Assembly: GCA_948470875.1 (NCBI GenBank)
Contig: CAOKQM010000007.1
Span: forward strand, 1 to 43,783
Length of the DNA stretch: 43,783 nucleotides
Reading direction: 5' to 3'
Source: an uncultured Clostridium sp.
GTDB taxonomy: Bacteria > Bacillota > Clostridia > TANB77 > CAG-508
Part shown: positions 16,852 to 23,677 of the stretch, one piece after another
Numbering within the stretch: the first letter of the stretch is position 1
Layout of the letters: each line of letters begins with the position of its first letter
Translations under genes and position numbers: made by a program
Notes under the pieces: generated by a model
What the model was told of the DNA's origin: nothing
The model's input: only the letters and a program-made list of their open reading frames with translations
Databases searched by the model: none

Positions 16852-18307
16852 TAGAATAATTTAAGATTTCACCATTTTTTTTAAAATGATTTAAAATATA
16901 TTCACGAATTTGCTTAGATTCTTGATAAAAACAATCTTCATCTTTTGTGAAAATTAAAAATTCAGTTTGTTTCATATCAGCAATTTTGTCAATTGTTTTT
17001 TGGATACCATGATAGCCAAAATTTCCTTGAAGTGGCAAGTCCAATGTACCGTTATTAAGGTTAAGCGGTACCATAAAATTGGCTGCTTCATAGGATAAAA
17101 CAACAACTTTTGTACCGATAGTTGCTTTTTTTGAGATGTAATTTGTCAAAACATTCATTCTCTGTTTTGTTTCACTACTAATTGGTGCATTATAAAATGG
17201 ATGATTTTTATCAAAATTTTCGTAAGTAATCATGTTTGAAAAATACAAATAACCCAATTTAAAAAAGGAAATGTAAATGATTAAAAAACTAATTAGAAAA
17301 ATGGTATAAAATTGTGATTTAGTGGTAAATAATTCACGAATTAGCAATAAATCAATTAAATAAAGAAAAAGCAATAAATAAAAAAGCAAAGACATATTCA
17401 TATGATATAAGTTGGCAAGTGGAAACATATTAAAGGATAAGGTAATGGCTAAAATTAACAAAAATTTAATGGTTTTGCGTGAACTTTTAGGCAAAATATT
17501 TTGTTTTCTTAAAATGAAAATAGAAAAAATAATCGTAAAAGTCATAAAAGCAAAAGTAAAAATATTTTTGTAAGAAAAAGTATGATTTGAAGTACCAAAT
17601 TCTAAAATACTACCAAAGCACAAATCCCAAAAAGCAAGTAAATTTCCTGCTTGGTAAAAAATGGCAAGAGAGATGAAAAGGCAAGGTAAAAAAGTGCAGA
17701 GTTTTAAGCCTTGATTTTGAAAGAATTTTTTGCACCAACCCATTTCCAATAATTCAAATAAAACAACCCCAAAAGCATAGTAAATACCAGTAGTTTGCTT
17801 ACTAAAAAAAACAAGAAAAATAACCAAACCTTGCACAAAATGATAAGATTTTTTTTCATGATGTGTCAAAAACCAAAGAATTCCAAGCAAACAAAAAGTA
17901 ATAGCTAAAGTGTTGTAATTAGCTCCACTTTTCACAAAACTAAAATCTAATAAGAAAAAAAGTAAAGTATACAAACTGCAAAATATTTTTTTGTCTTTTA
18001 ACTTTCTAAAAATTAAGAAAATCAAAACATATTTAGAAAAATAAATGCAAGTATTGTAAACACGAAATATCAATACATTAGCTCCAAAAATGGAAAATAA
18101 CAAATGCCCAAATAAGAAAAAAATAGGTGTAACAATTACATTGTTATTCTGATAAATAAGGCCGCCACTCCACATTTTATAAATGTTCTGGAAATTCCAG
18201 ATTTCATCACTTGCTGAAAACTCAGTTAAAAGAGTATTAAAAAAAAGTAACATAAAAAGTGCAATAAATAGTAAAACAACCCAAAAATTCGCACTATTTT
18301 TTTTCAT
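16835..18307 (-). CDS. Polytopic membrane protein, glycosyltransferase-39/PMT_2-like
   Basis: 490 residues with about 11-13 hydrophobic segments. The first outside loop, right after the first span, has an acidic pair in a DEIWNFQ context (about residues 33-39), as in lipid-linked-sugar glycosyltransferases of the ArnT/PMT type, whose catalytic Asp lies in that loop. A ~100-residue hydrophilic C-terminal part follows the last span. The likely role is transfer of a sugar from a polyprenyl-phosphate carrier to an extracellular acceptor. Whether it modifies the neighbouring pilins is only a guess from position. GGAGG precedes the ATG. It is divergent from pilin 1 and has no in-frame CGG. Confidence 0.7.
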   Translation of the reverse strand: MKKNSANFWVVLLFIALFMLLFFNTLLTEFSASDEIWNFQNIYKMWSGGLIYQNNNVIVTPIFFLFGHLLFSIFGANVLIFRVYNTCIYFSKYVLIFLIFRKLKDKKIFCSLYTLLFFLLDFSFVKSGANYNTLAITFCLLGILWFLTHHEKKSYHFVQGLVIFLVFFSKQTTGIYYAFGVVLFELLEMGWCKKFFQNQGLKLCTFLPCLFISLAIFYQAGNLLAFWDLCFGSILEFGTSNHTFSYKNIFTFAFMTFTIIFSIFILRKQNILPKSSRKTIKFLLILAITLSFNMFPLANLYHMNMSLLFYLLLFLYLIDLLLIRELFTTKSQFYTIFLISFLIIYISFFKLGYLYFSNMITYENFDKNHPFYNAPISSETKQRMNVLTNYISKKATIGTKVVVLSYEAANFMVPLNLNNGTLDLPLQGNFGYHGIQKTIDKIADMKQTEFLIFTKDEDCFYQESKQIREYILNHFKKNGEILNYSIYINK

Positions 18308-18339
18308 AAATAAAACCTCCAGGTAACATTTTTTATTAA

Positions 18340-18368
18340 AGTATATACAATAAAATCTGTAATTGCAA
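18340..18368 (-). promoter_or_regulatory. Promoter for the glycosyltransferase-like gene
   Basis: On the minus strand TTGCAA (18363-18368), 17 bp, TATACT (18340-18345). It is back to back with the pilin 1 promoter. Confidence 0.6.
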
Positions 18369-18396
18369 GGAATGTAGAACGAAAAATTGAAAAAAA

Positions 18397-18438
18397 TTGT
18401 AAAAAAATGTTTACAAATCCAAATTTATGTGGTATCAT
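18397..18438 (+). promoter_or_regulatory. Pilin 1 promoter with an operator-like inverted repeat over the -35
   Basis: TTTACA (18410-18415), 17 bp, TATCAT (18433-18438). The -35 is one half of a perfect inverted repeat, TTGTAAA (18397-18403) and TTTACAA (18410-18416), spaced by 6 bp. That is a typical layout for a repressor site, but the repeat is AT-rich and could be chance. Confidence 0.6.
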
Positions 18439-18492
18439 TAAACTATAGGAATATGTTTATAAAAATTTTAATAAATATAAAAGGAGGAAGAA

Positions 18493-18933
18493 ATGATGAA
18501 TAAAAAGGTAATGAAAACAATATCAATTTTGTTGATGATGTTAATGGTAGCAATGATGTTATCAACATCTGTATTTGCGATTGGTGAAGTTAAATCTCCA
18601 AGTGGATTTGATGCAGAGAATGGTTTTTTCTCAACTGATACACAAACAACAACCGTATTTCAAGGATTTATTGGTACTTTAATCAATATCATTCAAGTTG
18701 TTGGTATGGGTGTTGCTGTTATTATGCTAGTTGTTATGGCAATTAAATACGTATCTGCTGCGCCAAGCGAAAAAGCAGAACTTAAAAAATCAATTATGAT
18801 TTACGTAGTTGGTGCGGTTGTGTTATTTGCAGCTTCAGGAATTCTACAAGTTATCAAAAACTTCGCAAAAGCAAACATCAATCCAGCTTCAGTAAGTATG
18901 GTAATTGATATGGCAAAAATTTATTTAGGATAA
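18493..18933 (+). CDS. VirB2/TrbC-type pilin paralog 1
   Basis: 146 residues. Signal peptide at about 1-29 (basic start, hydrophobic core, SVFA end), then a short variable region, then two hydrophobic helices (about 54-78 and 92-114) separated by the small positive loop KYVSAAPSEKAELKKS. This two-helix arrangement is that of type IV secretion pilins (VirB2/TrbC/T4SS_pilin). It is the longest paralog and the only one with a ~25-residue C-terminal extension after the second helix. It has its own promoter and a strong terminator, so it is expressed as a single gene. AAGGAGG precedes the ATG. Confidence 0.85.
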   Translation: MMNKKVMKTISILLMMLMVAMMLSTSVFAIGEVKSPSGFDAENGFFSTDTQTTTVFQGFIGTLINIIQVVGMGVAVIMLVVMAIKYVSAAPSEKAELKKSIMIYVVGAVVLFAASGILQVIKNFAKANINPASVSMVIDMAKIYLG

Positions 18934-18958
18934 TTTAAAAATTCAATATAGAATTAGG

Positions 18959-18996
18959 AAAAGCTCTATGTTATAAAAATATAGAGCTTTTTAAAA
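18959..18996 (+). terminator. Terminator after pilin 1
   Basis: An 11-bp perfect stem AAAAGCTCTAT (18959-18969) / ATAGAGCTTTT (18981-18991), followed by more T. Confidence 0.85.
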
Positions 18997-19016
18997 AAGA
19001 ACTAAATAGAGAAAAT

Positions 19017-19033
19017 ATTACATTTTCATTACA
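19017..19033 (+). repeat. Direct repeat ATTACA, 11-bp period, upstream of the pilin 2 promoter
   Basis: ATTACA at 19017-19022 and again at 19028-19033, exactly one helical turn apart, ending 14 bp before the -35 box. A related TGTTACA pair with the same 11-bp period lies upstream of the pilin 7 promoter. Confidence 0.5.
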
Positions 19034-19046
19034 ATTAAAAAAACTA

Positions 19047-19075
19047 TTGAAATCATTCAAAATATAGTGTAATAT
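19047..19075 (+). promoter_or_regulatory. Promoter for pilins 2-4
   Basis: TTGAAA (19047-19052), 17 bp, TAATAT (19070-19075). The leader ORF and pilin 2 follow. Confidence 0.7.
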
Positions 19076-19120
19076 AAATAAAGAGAGCTTTTTAATCCGT
19101 ACAATCAAAAGAAAGGAGCT

Positions 19121-19162
19121 ATGTTAGTTTTGGCTAATGTAGACAACCAAAATGAGAAATAA
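19121..19162 (+). CDS. Putative 13-residue leader peptide coupled to pilin 2
   Basis: GAAAGGAG at 19111-19118 sits directly before an ATG that opens a 13-codon frame (MLVLANVDNQNEK) ending at TAA 19160-19162. That stop overlaps the pilin 2 start at 19152 in another frame. Pilin 2 itself has no ribosome binding site in the preceding bases, so this upstream frame probably delivers ribosomes to it by translational coupling. The alternative is that the SD acts at a distance of over 30 bases, which would be unusual. Confidence 0.5.
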   Translation: MLVLANVDNQNEK

Positions 19163-19529
19163 AAAAAGAAAAATATTAATAACCTGTATATTATTTACGG
19201 TTTTAGCAATTTTATGGATAACAAAACCTGCTTTTGCAACCTATGATGTGTCTTTGTTTGATGGTTCTGGAAATTCACGAGCAGATAAATTGGCTGAAAC
19301 AATTATGGGAACAGGAATTGGAACGCTTAGAATGGTAGGAACTGGTATCTCAATTCTTATGTTAAGTTATATAGGAATTAAATATATGTTGGCCTCACCA
19401 AATGAAAAAGCAGATTTCAAAAAAAGTGCAATGATTTTTGGGCTTGGAGCAATACTCGTTTTTGTAGGAACCAATATCATTGGATTTATAATTCAGTTTG
19501 GACAAGGTGCAGGTTTAATTAGTAAATAG
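19152..19529 (+). CDS. VirB2/TrbC-type pilin paralog 2
   Basis: 125 residues. Signal peptide about 1-29 (RNKKRK start, hydrophobic core, KPAFA end), a variable mature N-terminus of ~25 residues, then two hydrophobic helices around the loop KYMLASPNEKADFKKS. It is the first gene of a three-pilin unit, with pilin 3 starting 17 bp after its stop. The start lacks its own ribosome binding site and probably depends on the upstream 13-codon frame. Confidence 0.85.
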   Translation: MRNKKRKILITCILFTVLAILWITKPAFATYDVSLFDGSGNSRADKLAETIMGTGIGTLRMVGTGISILMLSYIGIKYMLASPNEKADFKKSAMIFGLGAILVFVGTNIIGFIIQFGQGAGLISK

Positions 19530-19546
19530 AGAAAAGGAAAGAGAAT

Positions 19547-19948
19547 ATGAAAAAAAGTTTGAAAATAATTTCTATCATAATGCTTTTAATTAATTTAATG
19601 GGATTTCTTCCAATAATTGCAAATGCTACTTGGTCACCTTCATCAACTATATCAACATTGGATGAACTTCATGGTAACCAAACAATAACAAAGCCTGTTC
19701 AAGATGTTATGGGAACAGCTATCAATGTAATACGAATTGTGGGAACAGGAATATCAATTATTATGATAACTTATATAGCAATTAAATATATGTCAGCAGC
19801 ACCAAATGAAAAAGCAGAATTTAAAAAATCAGCAACAGCTTTTGTTGTAGGAGCAGTGATTTTTTTTGCAGCAACCCAATTGTTAATGCTACTTGCAGAT
19901 TTTGCTTCAGCAACTATTTCAACAACCATTTCAACTACAGTAACTTAA
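19547..19948 (+). CDS. VirB2/TrbC-type pilin paralog 3
   Basis: 133 residues. Signal peptide to about residue 27 (IANA end), variable segment about 28-55, then a GTGISIIMITYIAIKYMSAAP helix-loop, NEKAEFKKS, and a second helix. Its 3' half is nearly the same as that of pilin 4, including exact stretches of 30 bp (19721-19750) and 37 bp (19807-19843), while the mature N-terminus is unrelated. That points to recent duplication or gene conversion of the core. AAAGGAAAG precedes the ATG. Confidence 0.85.
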   Translation: MKKSLKIISIIMLLINLMGFLPIIANATWSPSSTISTLDELHGNQTITKPVQDVMGTAINVIRIVGTGISIIMITYIAIKYMSAAPNEKAEFKKSATAFVVGAVIFFAATQLLMLLADFASATISTTISTTVT

Positions 19949-19962
19949 AAGGAGGATAAAAT

Positions 19963-20346
19963 ATGAAAATAAAGAAAAAAATGATTATTAGTATTGCTTT
20001 TTTAGTTTTATTTTTTGCGCTTCATACCATTGTGTATGCAGATGCCTGGGATGTTTCAGATTTTGATACTTTGATAAGCGCAGGAAAAAATGATACAGCA
20101 GTAATAAATAGTACAAAAAGTATTATGGGAACAATTATCAATGTAATACGAATTGTGGGAACAGGAGTTTCTGCTATTATGTTAACGTATGTGGCAATCA
20201 AATATATGTCAGCAGCGCCAAGTGAAAAAGCAGAATTTAAAAAATCAGCAACAGCTTTTATTGTGGGAGCAGTCGTATTGTTTGCAGCAACGAATTTATT
20301 AAAAATATTAGCAGATTTTGCGGTAGAAAATATTTCAGCAAAATAA
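19963..20346 (+). CDS. VirB2/TrbC-type pilin paralog 4
   Basis: 127 residues. Signal peptide to about residue 26 (VYADA end), variable segment DVSDFDTLISAGKNDTAV, then the pilin core with KYMSAAPSEKAEFKKS between two hydrophobic helices. It is the closest relative of pilin 3 (identical 20137-20166 and 20223-20259). It is the last gene of the pilin 2-4 unit. AAAAGGAGG precedes the ATG. Confidence 0.85.
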   Translation: MKIKKKMIISIAFLVLFFALHTIVYADAWDVSDFDTLISAGKNDTAVINSTKSIMGTIINVIRIVGTGVSAIMLTYVAIKYMSAAPSEKAEFKKSATAFIVGAVVLFAATNLLKILADFAVENISAK

Positions 20347-20442
20347 AAAAGATGTCTCAAAAACGGGAATAGATTTGAACTTTTTTTGAGAATTTGTTTT
20401 ATAAAATCAATGTGAGTTAAAAAGTCATTTCAAAATTTATAC

Positions 20443-20467
20443 TGTCTAACTTTTTGGAGTCAGTACA
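20443..20467 (+). mobile_element. Relic of an IS3-family (IS150-group) terminal inverted repeat
   Basis: TGTCTAACTTTTTGGAGTCA followed by GTACA resembles the right-end inverted repeat of IS150-group IS3 elements (consensus-like ...GTCTAACTTTTTGGGGTCAGTACA, ending CA). No matching left end and no transposase are visible nearby, so it is a solo end. It lies in the 233-bp gap between pilins 4 and 5, which otherwise holds only a weak TCTCAAAAA / TTTTTGAGA hairpin (20355-20391) and the pilin 5 promoter. Recognition is from memory of IS ends, not from a search. Confidence 0.5.
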
Positions 20468-20529
20468 ATTTTAAAGGTGGCTTTTTTCTGATATATTTTA
20501 AAAAACTAGATAAATTTTTTAGAAAATTG

Positions 20530-20558
20530 TTGAAAAAAGCAAATATTTTCTGTATAAT
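20530..20558 (+). promoter_or_regulatory. Promoter for pilins 5-6
   Basis: TTGAAA (20530-20535), 17 bp, TATAAT (20553-20558), then a short leader. Confidence 0.8.
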
Positions 20559-20591
20559 AAAAGATAAGAGAAAAGAAAAATGGGGGAAAAA

Positions 20592-20969
20592 ATGAATCAA
20601 AAAACAATAAAGATTTTATCCATAATTTTAATTGTGGTAGCGATTTTTTGTATGACCCAACCTGTATTGGCTGCAAATGGAAGTAGTTTGATAAATAATT
20701 TTAATGGAAATTCAGCAGGTACAGGTGCGAATGCTGGAACAGCATTAATACAAAAAGTGGTTAATCCAATTTTGTCTGTGGTAAGAATTGTAGCAGCAGG
20801 GATTGCCATTATTATGATAACGTATTTAGGAATTAAATATATGTCAGCAGCGCCAAGTGAAAAAGCAGGAATAAAAACACAATTACTTGCTTTTGTAATT
20901 GGTGTTATTGTAGCTTTTGGAGCAACAAAATTGGTCGAAATACTGATTGGATTTAGTGCTACTCTTTAA
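20592..20969 (+). CDS. VirB2/TrbC-type pilin paralog 5
   Basis: 125 residues from the ATG at 20592, which has GGGGGA 5 bp upstream; an in-frame ATG at 20580 is possible but has only a weak purine tract. Signal peptide ends near VLAANG. An Asn/Gly/Ala-rich variable segment follows, then the pilin core with KYMSAAPSEKAGIKTQ between two hydrophobic helices. The loop is less basic than in the other paralogs. It shares a unit with pilin 6. Confidence 0.85.
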   Translation: MNQKTIKILSIILIVVAIFCMTQPVLAANGSSLINNFNGNSAGTGANAGTALIQKVVNPILSVVRIVAAGIAIIMITYLGIKYMSAAPSEKAGIKTQLLAFVIGVIVAFGATKLVEILIGFSATL

Positions 20970-20994
20970 ATGTTTAAACGAAAGGAGAAAAATA

Positions 20995-21375
20995 ATGAAA
21001 ATGAAAAAATATATGATTGGGATTTTTTGCATGGCTTTTGTGATTTTATGTATACTTCCACTACAATCTTATGCTGACACAAACTTAGATGAAATCATGA
21101 CTAGCATGGGTGGTGTGAGGTCTCCTAAGCCTGGTTCAGCTTCAGGGATTGGAAAAGCGATTAATATAGGAATAAAATTAATTCAAGTAGCAGGCACTGG
21201 TATTTCGGTTGTGAGTATAACGATACTTGGTATAAAATATATGTTGGCAACTGCTTCAGAAAGGGCAGATTTAAAAAAGCAGGCAGTTCCTATTATTATT
21301 GGTTGTGTGATTTTATTTGCTTCTGTTAATATTGCAGGAATTATAGCGGATGTGGGAGATAGTTTTAATCAATGA
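20995..21375 (+). CDS. VirB2/TrbC-type pilin paralog 6
   Basis: 126 residues from the ATG at 20995, chosen because AAAGGAG lies 7 bp upstream; an open frame extends back to 20947 without a ribosome binding site. Signal peptide about 1-23 (QSYADT), variable segment MTSMGGVRSPKPGSASG, then two hydrophobic helices around KYMLATASERADLKKQ. The AP of the loop is replaced by TA. A strong terminator follows. Confidence 0.85.
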   Translation: MKMKKYMIGIFCMAFVILCILPLQSYADTNLDEIMTSMGGVRSPKPGSASGIGKAINIGIKLIQVAGTGISVVSITILGIKYMLATASERADLKKQAVPIIIGCVILFASVNIAGIIADVGDSFNQ

Positions 21376-21411
21376 GAATTCCAAAAGGACGATAAAAAAC
21401 TTAAATATATG

Positions 21412-21458
21412 GCGAGGGAAATTTGGGGCGACACCCTAAATTTCTCTCGCTCTTTTTT
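21412..21458 (+). terminator. Terminator after pilin 6
   Basis: A 13-bp stem GCGAGGGAAATTT (21412-21424) / AAATTTCTCTCGC (21438-21450) with one G-U, plus an inner GGG/CCC, then TCTTTTTT. It separates the pilin 5-6 unit from the pilin 7/machinery unit. Confidence 0.9.
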
Positions 21459-21489
21459 GAAAATTTAGAATTTTTTATAGCTCCTTTTT

Positions 21490-21507
21490 TGTTACATTTA
21501 TGTTACA
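21490..21507 (+). repeat. Direct repeat TGTTACA, 11-bp period, upstream of the pilin 7 promoter
   Basis: TGTTACA at 21490-21496 and 21501-21507, one helical turn apart. The second TTACA begins 29 bp before the -35 here and 18 bp before it at the pilin 2 promoter, a difference of 11 bp, so both pairs would face the same side of the DNA relative to polymerase. Confidence 0.5.
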
Positions 21508-21531
21508 AATGAAGAAAATGTCTGAAAAATG

Positions 21532-21560
21532 TTGAAAAAAGTTCGGTTTTAGATTATAAT
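21532..21560 (+). promoter_or_regulatory. Promoter for pilin 7 and the secretion machinery
   Basis: TTGAAA (21532-21537), 17 bp, TATAAT (21555-21560). It is the last clear promoter before the ~22-kb co-oriented run of machinery genes. Confidence 0.8.
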
Positions 21561-21598
21561 AAATATGATATATTGTAAATTGATAAGGTAGGTAAAAG

Positions 21599-21991
21599 AT
21601 GAGGAGAATAAAGAAGTTTTTAGTGGTGTTTGTGATTATGAATGCAGTAGTATTTTTGGTTCATTTCAACCAATCAGAAGCAACAGATTATATAGGAGAC
21701 ATAAATAAAGGAGCAAGTGGATTTATAGAAAAAGGTGAATCAGAAGCAACGGATTTTAAAACAGGAACAATTATAAGGGAATTTACAGGCTTAGGACAAT
21801 TTTTGACGATGATTGGTGCAGGTGTTTATGTTGGTGTGGTAGCTTTTATGGGAATTAGATATATGACTTCTTCGCCAGATAAACAAGCTACATTAAAACA
21901 GCAATTAATTGGTGTTGTTGTTTCGGGAATTGTTATTTTTGGAGCATATGGAATTTGGAAAGCAGTTATTGGTGTTGTGTCTAATTTTTAA
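21599..21991 (+). CDS. VirB2/TrbC-type pilin paralog 7 (most divergent, head of machinery unit)
   Basis: 130 residues. N-terminal signal-like segment about 1-28, variable segment with two SEATD-containing repeats (about 26-30 and 48-52), then two hydrophobic helices around RYMTSSPDKQATLKQQ. The core motif differs most from the other six, and it sits 22 bp before the PrgI-like gene, the position of the structural pilin in related clusters. It is therefore a candidate for the core or platform-associated pilin, with the other six being alternative subunits (inference). Its ribosome binding site AAGGTAGG is weaker than its neighbours'. Confidence 0.8.
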   Translation: MRRIKKFLVVFVIMNAVVFLVHFNQSEATDYIGDINKGASGFIEKGESEATDFKTGTIIREFTGLGQFLTMIGAGVYVGVVAFMGIRYMTSSPDKQATLKQQLIGVVVSGIVIFGAYGIWKAVIGVVSNF

Positions 21992-22013
21992 ACAAAACAA
22001 AGGAGGAATTGGT

Positions 22014-22358
22014 ATGGGAACGTATTATATACCACGTAATTATAAAGGAGAAACTAGAATTTTATATATTTTTTCGATAAAATCATTGATTACAACAGCA
22101 ATCGGAGCAGCAATTGGAGGTTTGTTTTTATTTTTATTTTCTGCATTGGCTTTGAAAAATGTAGGAATTATTGTTATGGCTGTTTTTGCAGTAATTGGCT
22201 ATATCATTGGGGCAGTAAAAATTCCTACCATTGTAAGCATTCCAGTTACGAAAAAAATTGGCGGAGAACCAATTAGTGAAATTATGATTCGCTATTTTAA
22301 ATTCAGAAAAAACCGTAAAATGTATACTTATTATCAAAGTACAAAGGAGGAAAAATAA
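22014..22358 (+). CDS. PrgI-family membrane protein of a type IV secretion system
   Basis: 114 residues. The start IPRNYKGETRILYIFSIKS, then two hydrophobic segments (about 26-46 and 49-69) and a basic C-terminus follow the PrgI (VirB3-like) pattern of Gram-positive conjugation clusters, where this small inner-membrane protein sits just upstream of VirB4. The ATG at 22014 follows AAAGGAGG; an open frame extending back to 21909 overlaps pilin 7 and is not used. The stop overlaps the next start by one base (TAATG). Confidence 0.85.
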   Translation: MGTYYIPRNYKGETRILYIFSIKSLITTAIGAAIGGLFLFLFSALALKNVGIIVMAVFAVIGYIIGAVKIPTIVSIPVTKKIGGEPISEIMIRYFKFRKNRKMYTYYQSTKEEK

Positions 22359-23656
22359 TGGATATTATTTTAGTATTACAAATTTTAATTGGTGTGATTG
22401 TTTTCATTATGTTTTTGTTGGTTTTATTGTATTTGTATTTAATAAAACCTAAAAAACAGAAGGCAGAAGAATCAACAACCATTTTGTATTCAGAAGAAGA
22501 GATAAAAACAGAAGAAAAGAAAATTGAGAAATATGGTAGGTTTCAAGGAAATTTGACACAAGAATCGATTTTTGATTTTATGGAATTTGATGAAATTGTG
22601 GATAATATGATTATTCGAAAAAATAAAACACAATATGTCATGATTTTACAATGTAATGGTGTCAATTATGATTTGATGTCAGAGCAAGAAAAAATTGCGG
22701 TTGAGGAGGGATTTGTACAATTTCTAAATACATTAAGATTTCCCATTCAGTTATATGTGCAAAGTAGAACTTTGAATTTGAAGGATATTATTACAGGCTA
22801 TAAAGAAAGAGTCAATACTTTAGTGAGCGATATTGATAAAATTAATGTTAAATTAGCACAAGCCAAAAAAGCTAATAATAAAGCTTTACAAGAAAAATTG
22901 GAATTTGAGAAAAGAAGAAAATCAAATGTTTTAGGATATGGCATGGAAATAACAGATTATGTTGAGCGCTTAAATTCAAATCAAAATATTTTACAACAAA
23001 GGACGTATGTAGTTGTTTCGTTTTTCATAAATGAGCTTGGTGGAAATTTAGAAAATTATACAAAAGAAGAAATTTCAAATATGTGTTTTTCGGAATTATA
23101 TACAAGATGTCAAAATGTGTCGAGTGCATTGGCGACTTCTCAAGTAACGAGTCGAATTTTGGATTCTGAAGAATTGGCAGAATTATTATACATAGCTTAT
23201 AATCGAGACGAATCTGAGATTTATCAATTATCAAAGGCTTTAGATGCACAGTACGATGCTTTGTATAGTACAGGAAAAGATGTATTACAAAAGAAACAAG
23301 AAAAATTGGATAAAGAAATCAATATTGCTGCAATTGATTTGGCAACAGATAGTATTTTAAGAGCAGATAAACAAAAACAGATGGAAGATTTGGAAAGAGA
23401 AAAAAATAAAACTGGAAAAATTAAAGAAATGGCTTCTCAATTGCTAGATAAATATGAAGAACAATTAAATCCAAGAGTTTTTGAAATAGCTAAAGAAAAT
23501 GTAGAAAAAAGTTTTACACAAAAGAAAAATGAAACCAAAGTAGAAACAAAAGGACAAAGAAAAACCACAACTCAAACTACAAAAAGAAATAGAATAGAAG
23601 GTCAAACAGAAGCTCCAAAGAGGAAAGTAGTAAAACAAGAAAAAAGGAAAGACTAA
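22358..23656 (+). CDS. TraC-like type IV secretion protein, single N-terminal membrane span
   Basis: 432 residues. One N-terminal membrane span (about 5-29), then a globular part (about 55-300) with KNKTQYVMILQCNGVNY and FVQFLNTLRFPIQLYVQSR, a pattern seen in TraC-like proteins related to the N-terminal domain of VirB4. A long coiled-coil (about 300-375) and a very basic Lys/Thr-rich tail follow. There is no Walker motif, so it is not an ATPase. It lies between PrgI and VirB4, as in related Gram-positive clusters, and probably helps attach VirB4 to the membrane. AAAGGAGG precedes the ATG inside the PrgI gene. Confidence 0.75.
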   Translation: MDIILVLQILIGVIVFIMFLLVLLYLYLIKPKKQKAEESTTILYSEEEIKTEEKKIEKYGRFQGNLTQESIFDFMEFDEIVDNMIIRKNKTQYVMILQCNGVNYDLMSEQEKIAVEEGFVQFLNTLRFPIQLYVQSRTLNLKDIITGYKERVNTLVSDIDKINVKLAQAKKANNKALQEKLEFEKRRKSNVLGYGMEITDYVERLNSNQNILQQRTYVVVSFFINELGGNLENYTKEEISNMCFSELYTRCQNVSSALATSQVTSRILDSEELAELLYIAYNRDESEIYQLSKALDAQYDALYSTGKDVLQKKQEKLDKEINIAAIDLATDSILRADKQKQMEDLEREKNKTGKIKEMASQLLDKYEEQLNPRVFEIAKENVEKSFTQKKNETKVETKGQRKTTTQTTKRNRIEGQTEAPKRKVVKQEKRKD

Positions 23657-23677
23657 AGAAAAAAGGAGGACAAAGAA

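Noticed and set aside
20355..20391. TCTCAAAAA/TTTTTGAGA hairpin as terminator of pilins 2-4
   Set aside because: The stem is AT-rich with a 19-base loop and no following T-run, so it is too weak to claim, although some terminator is expected in this gap.
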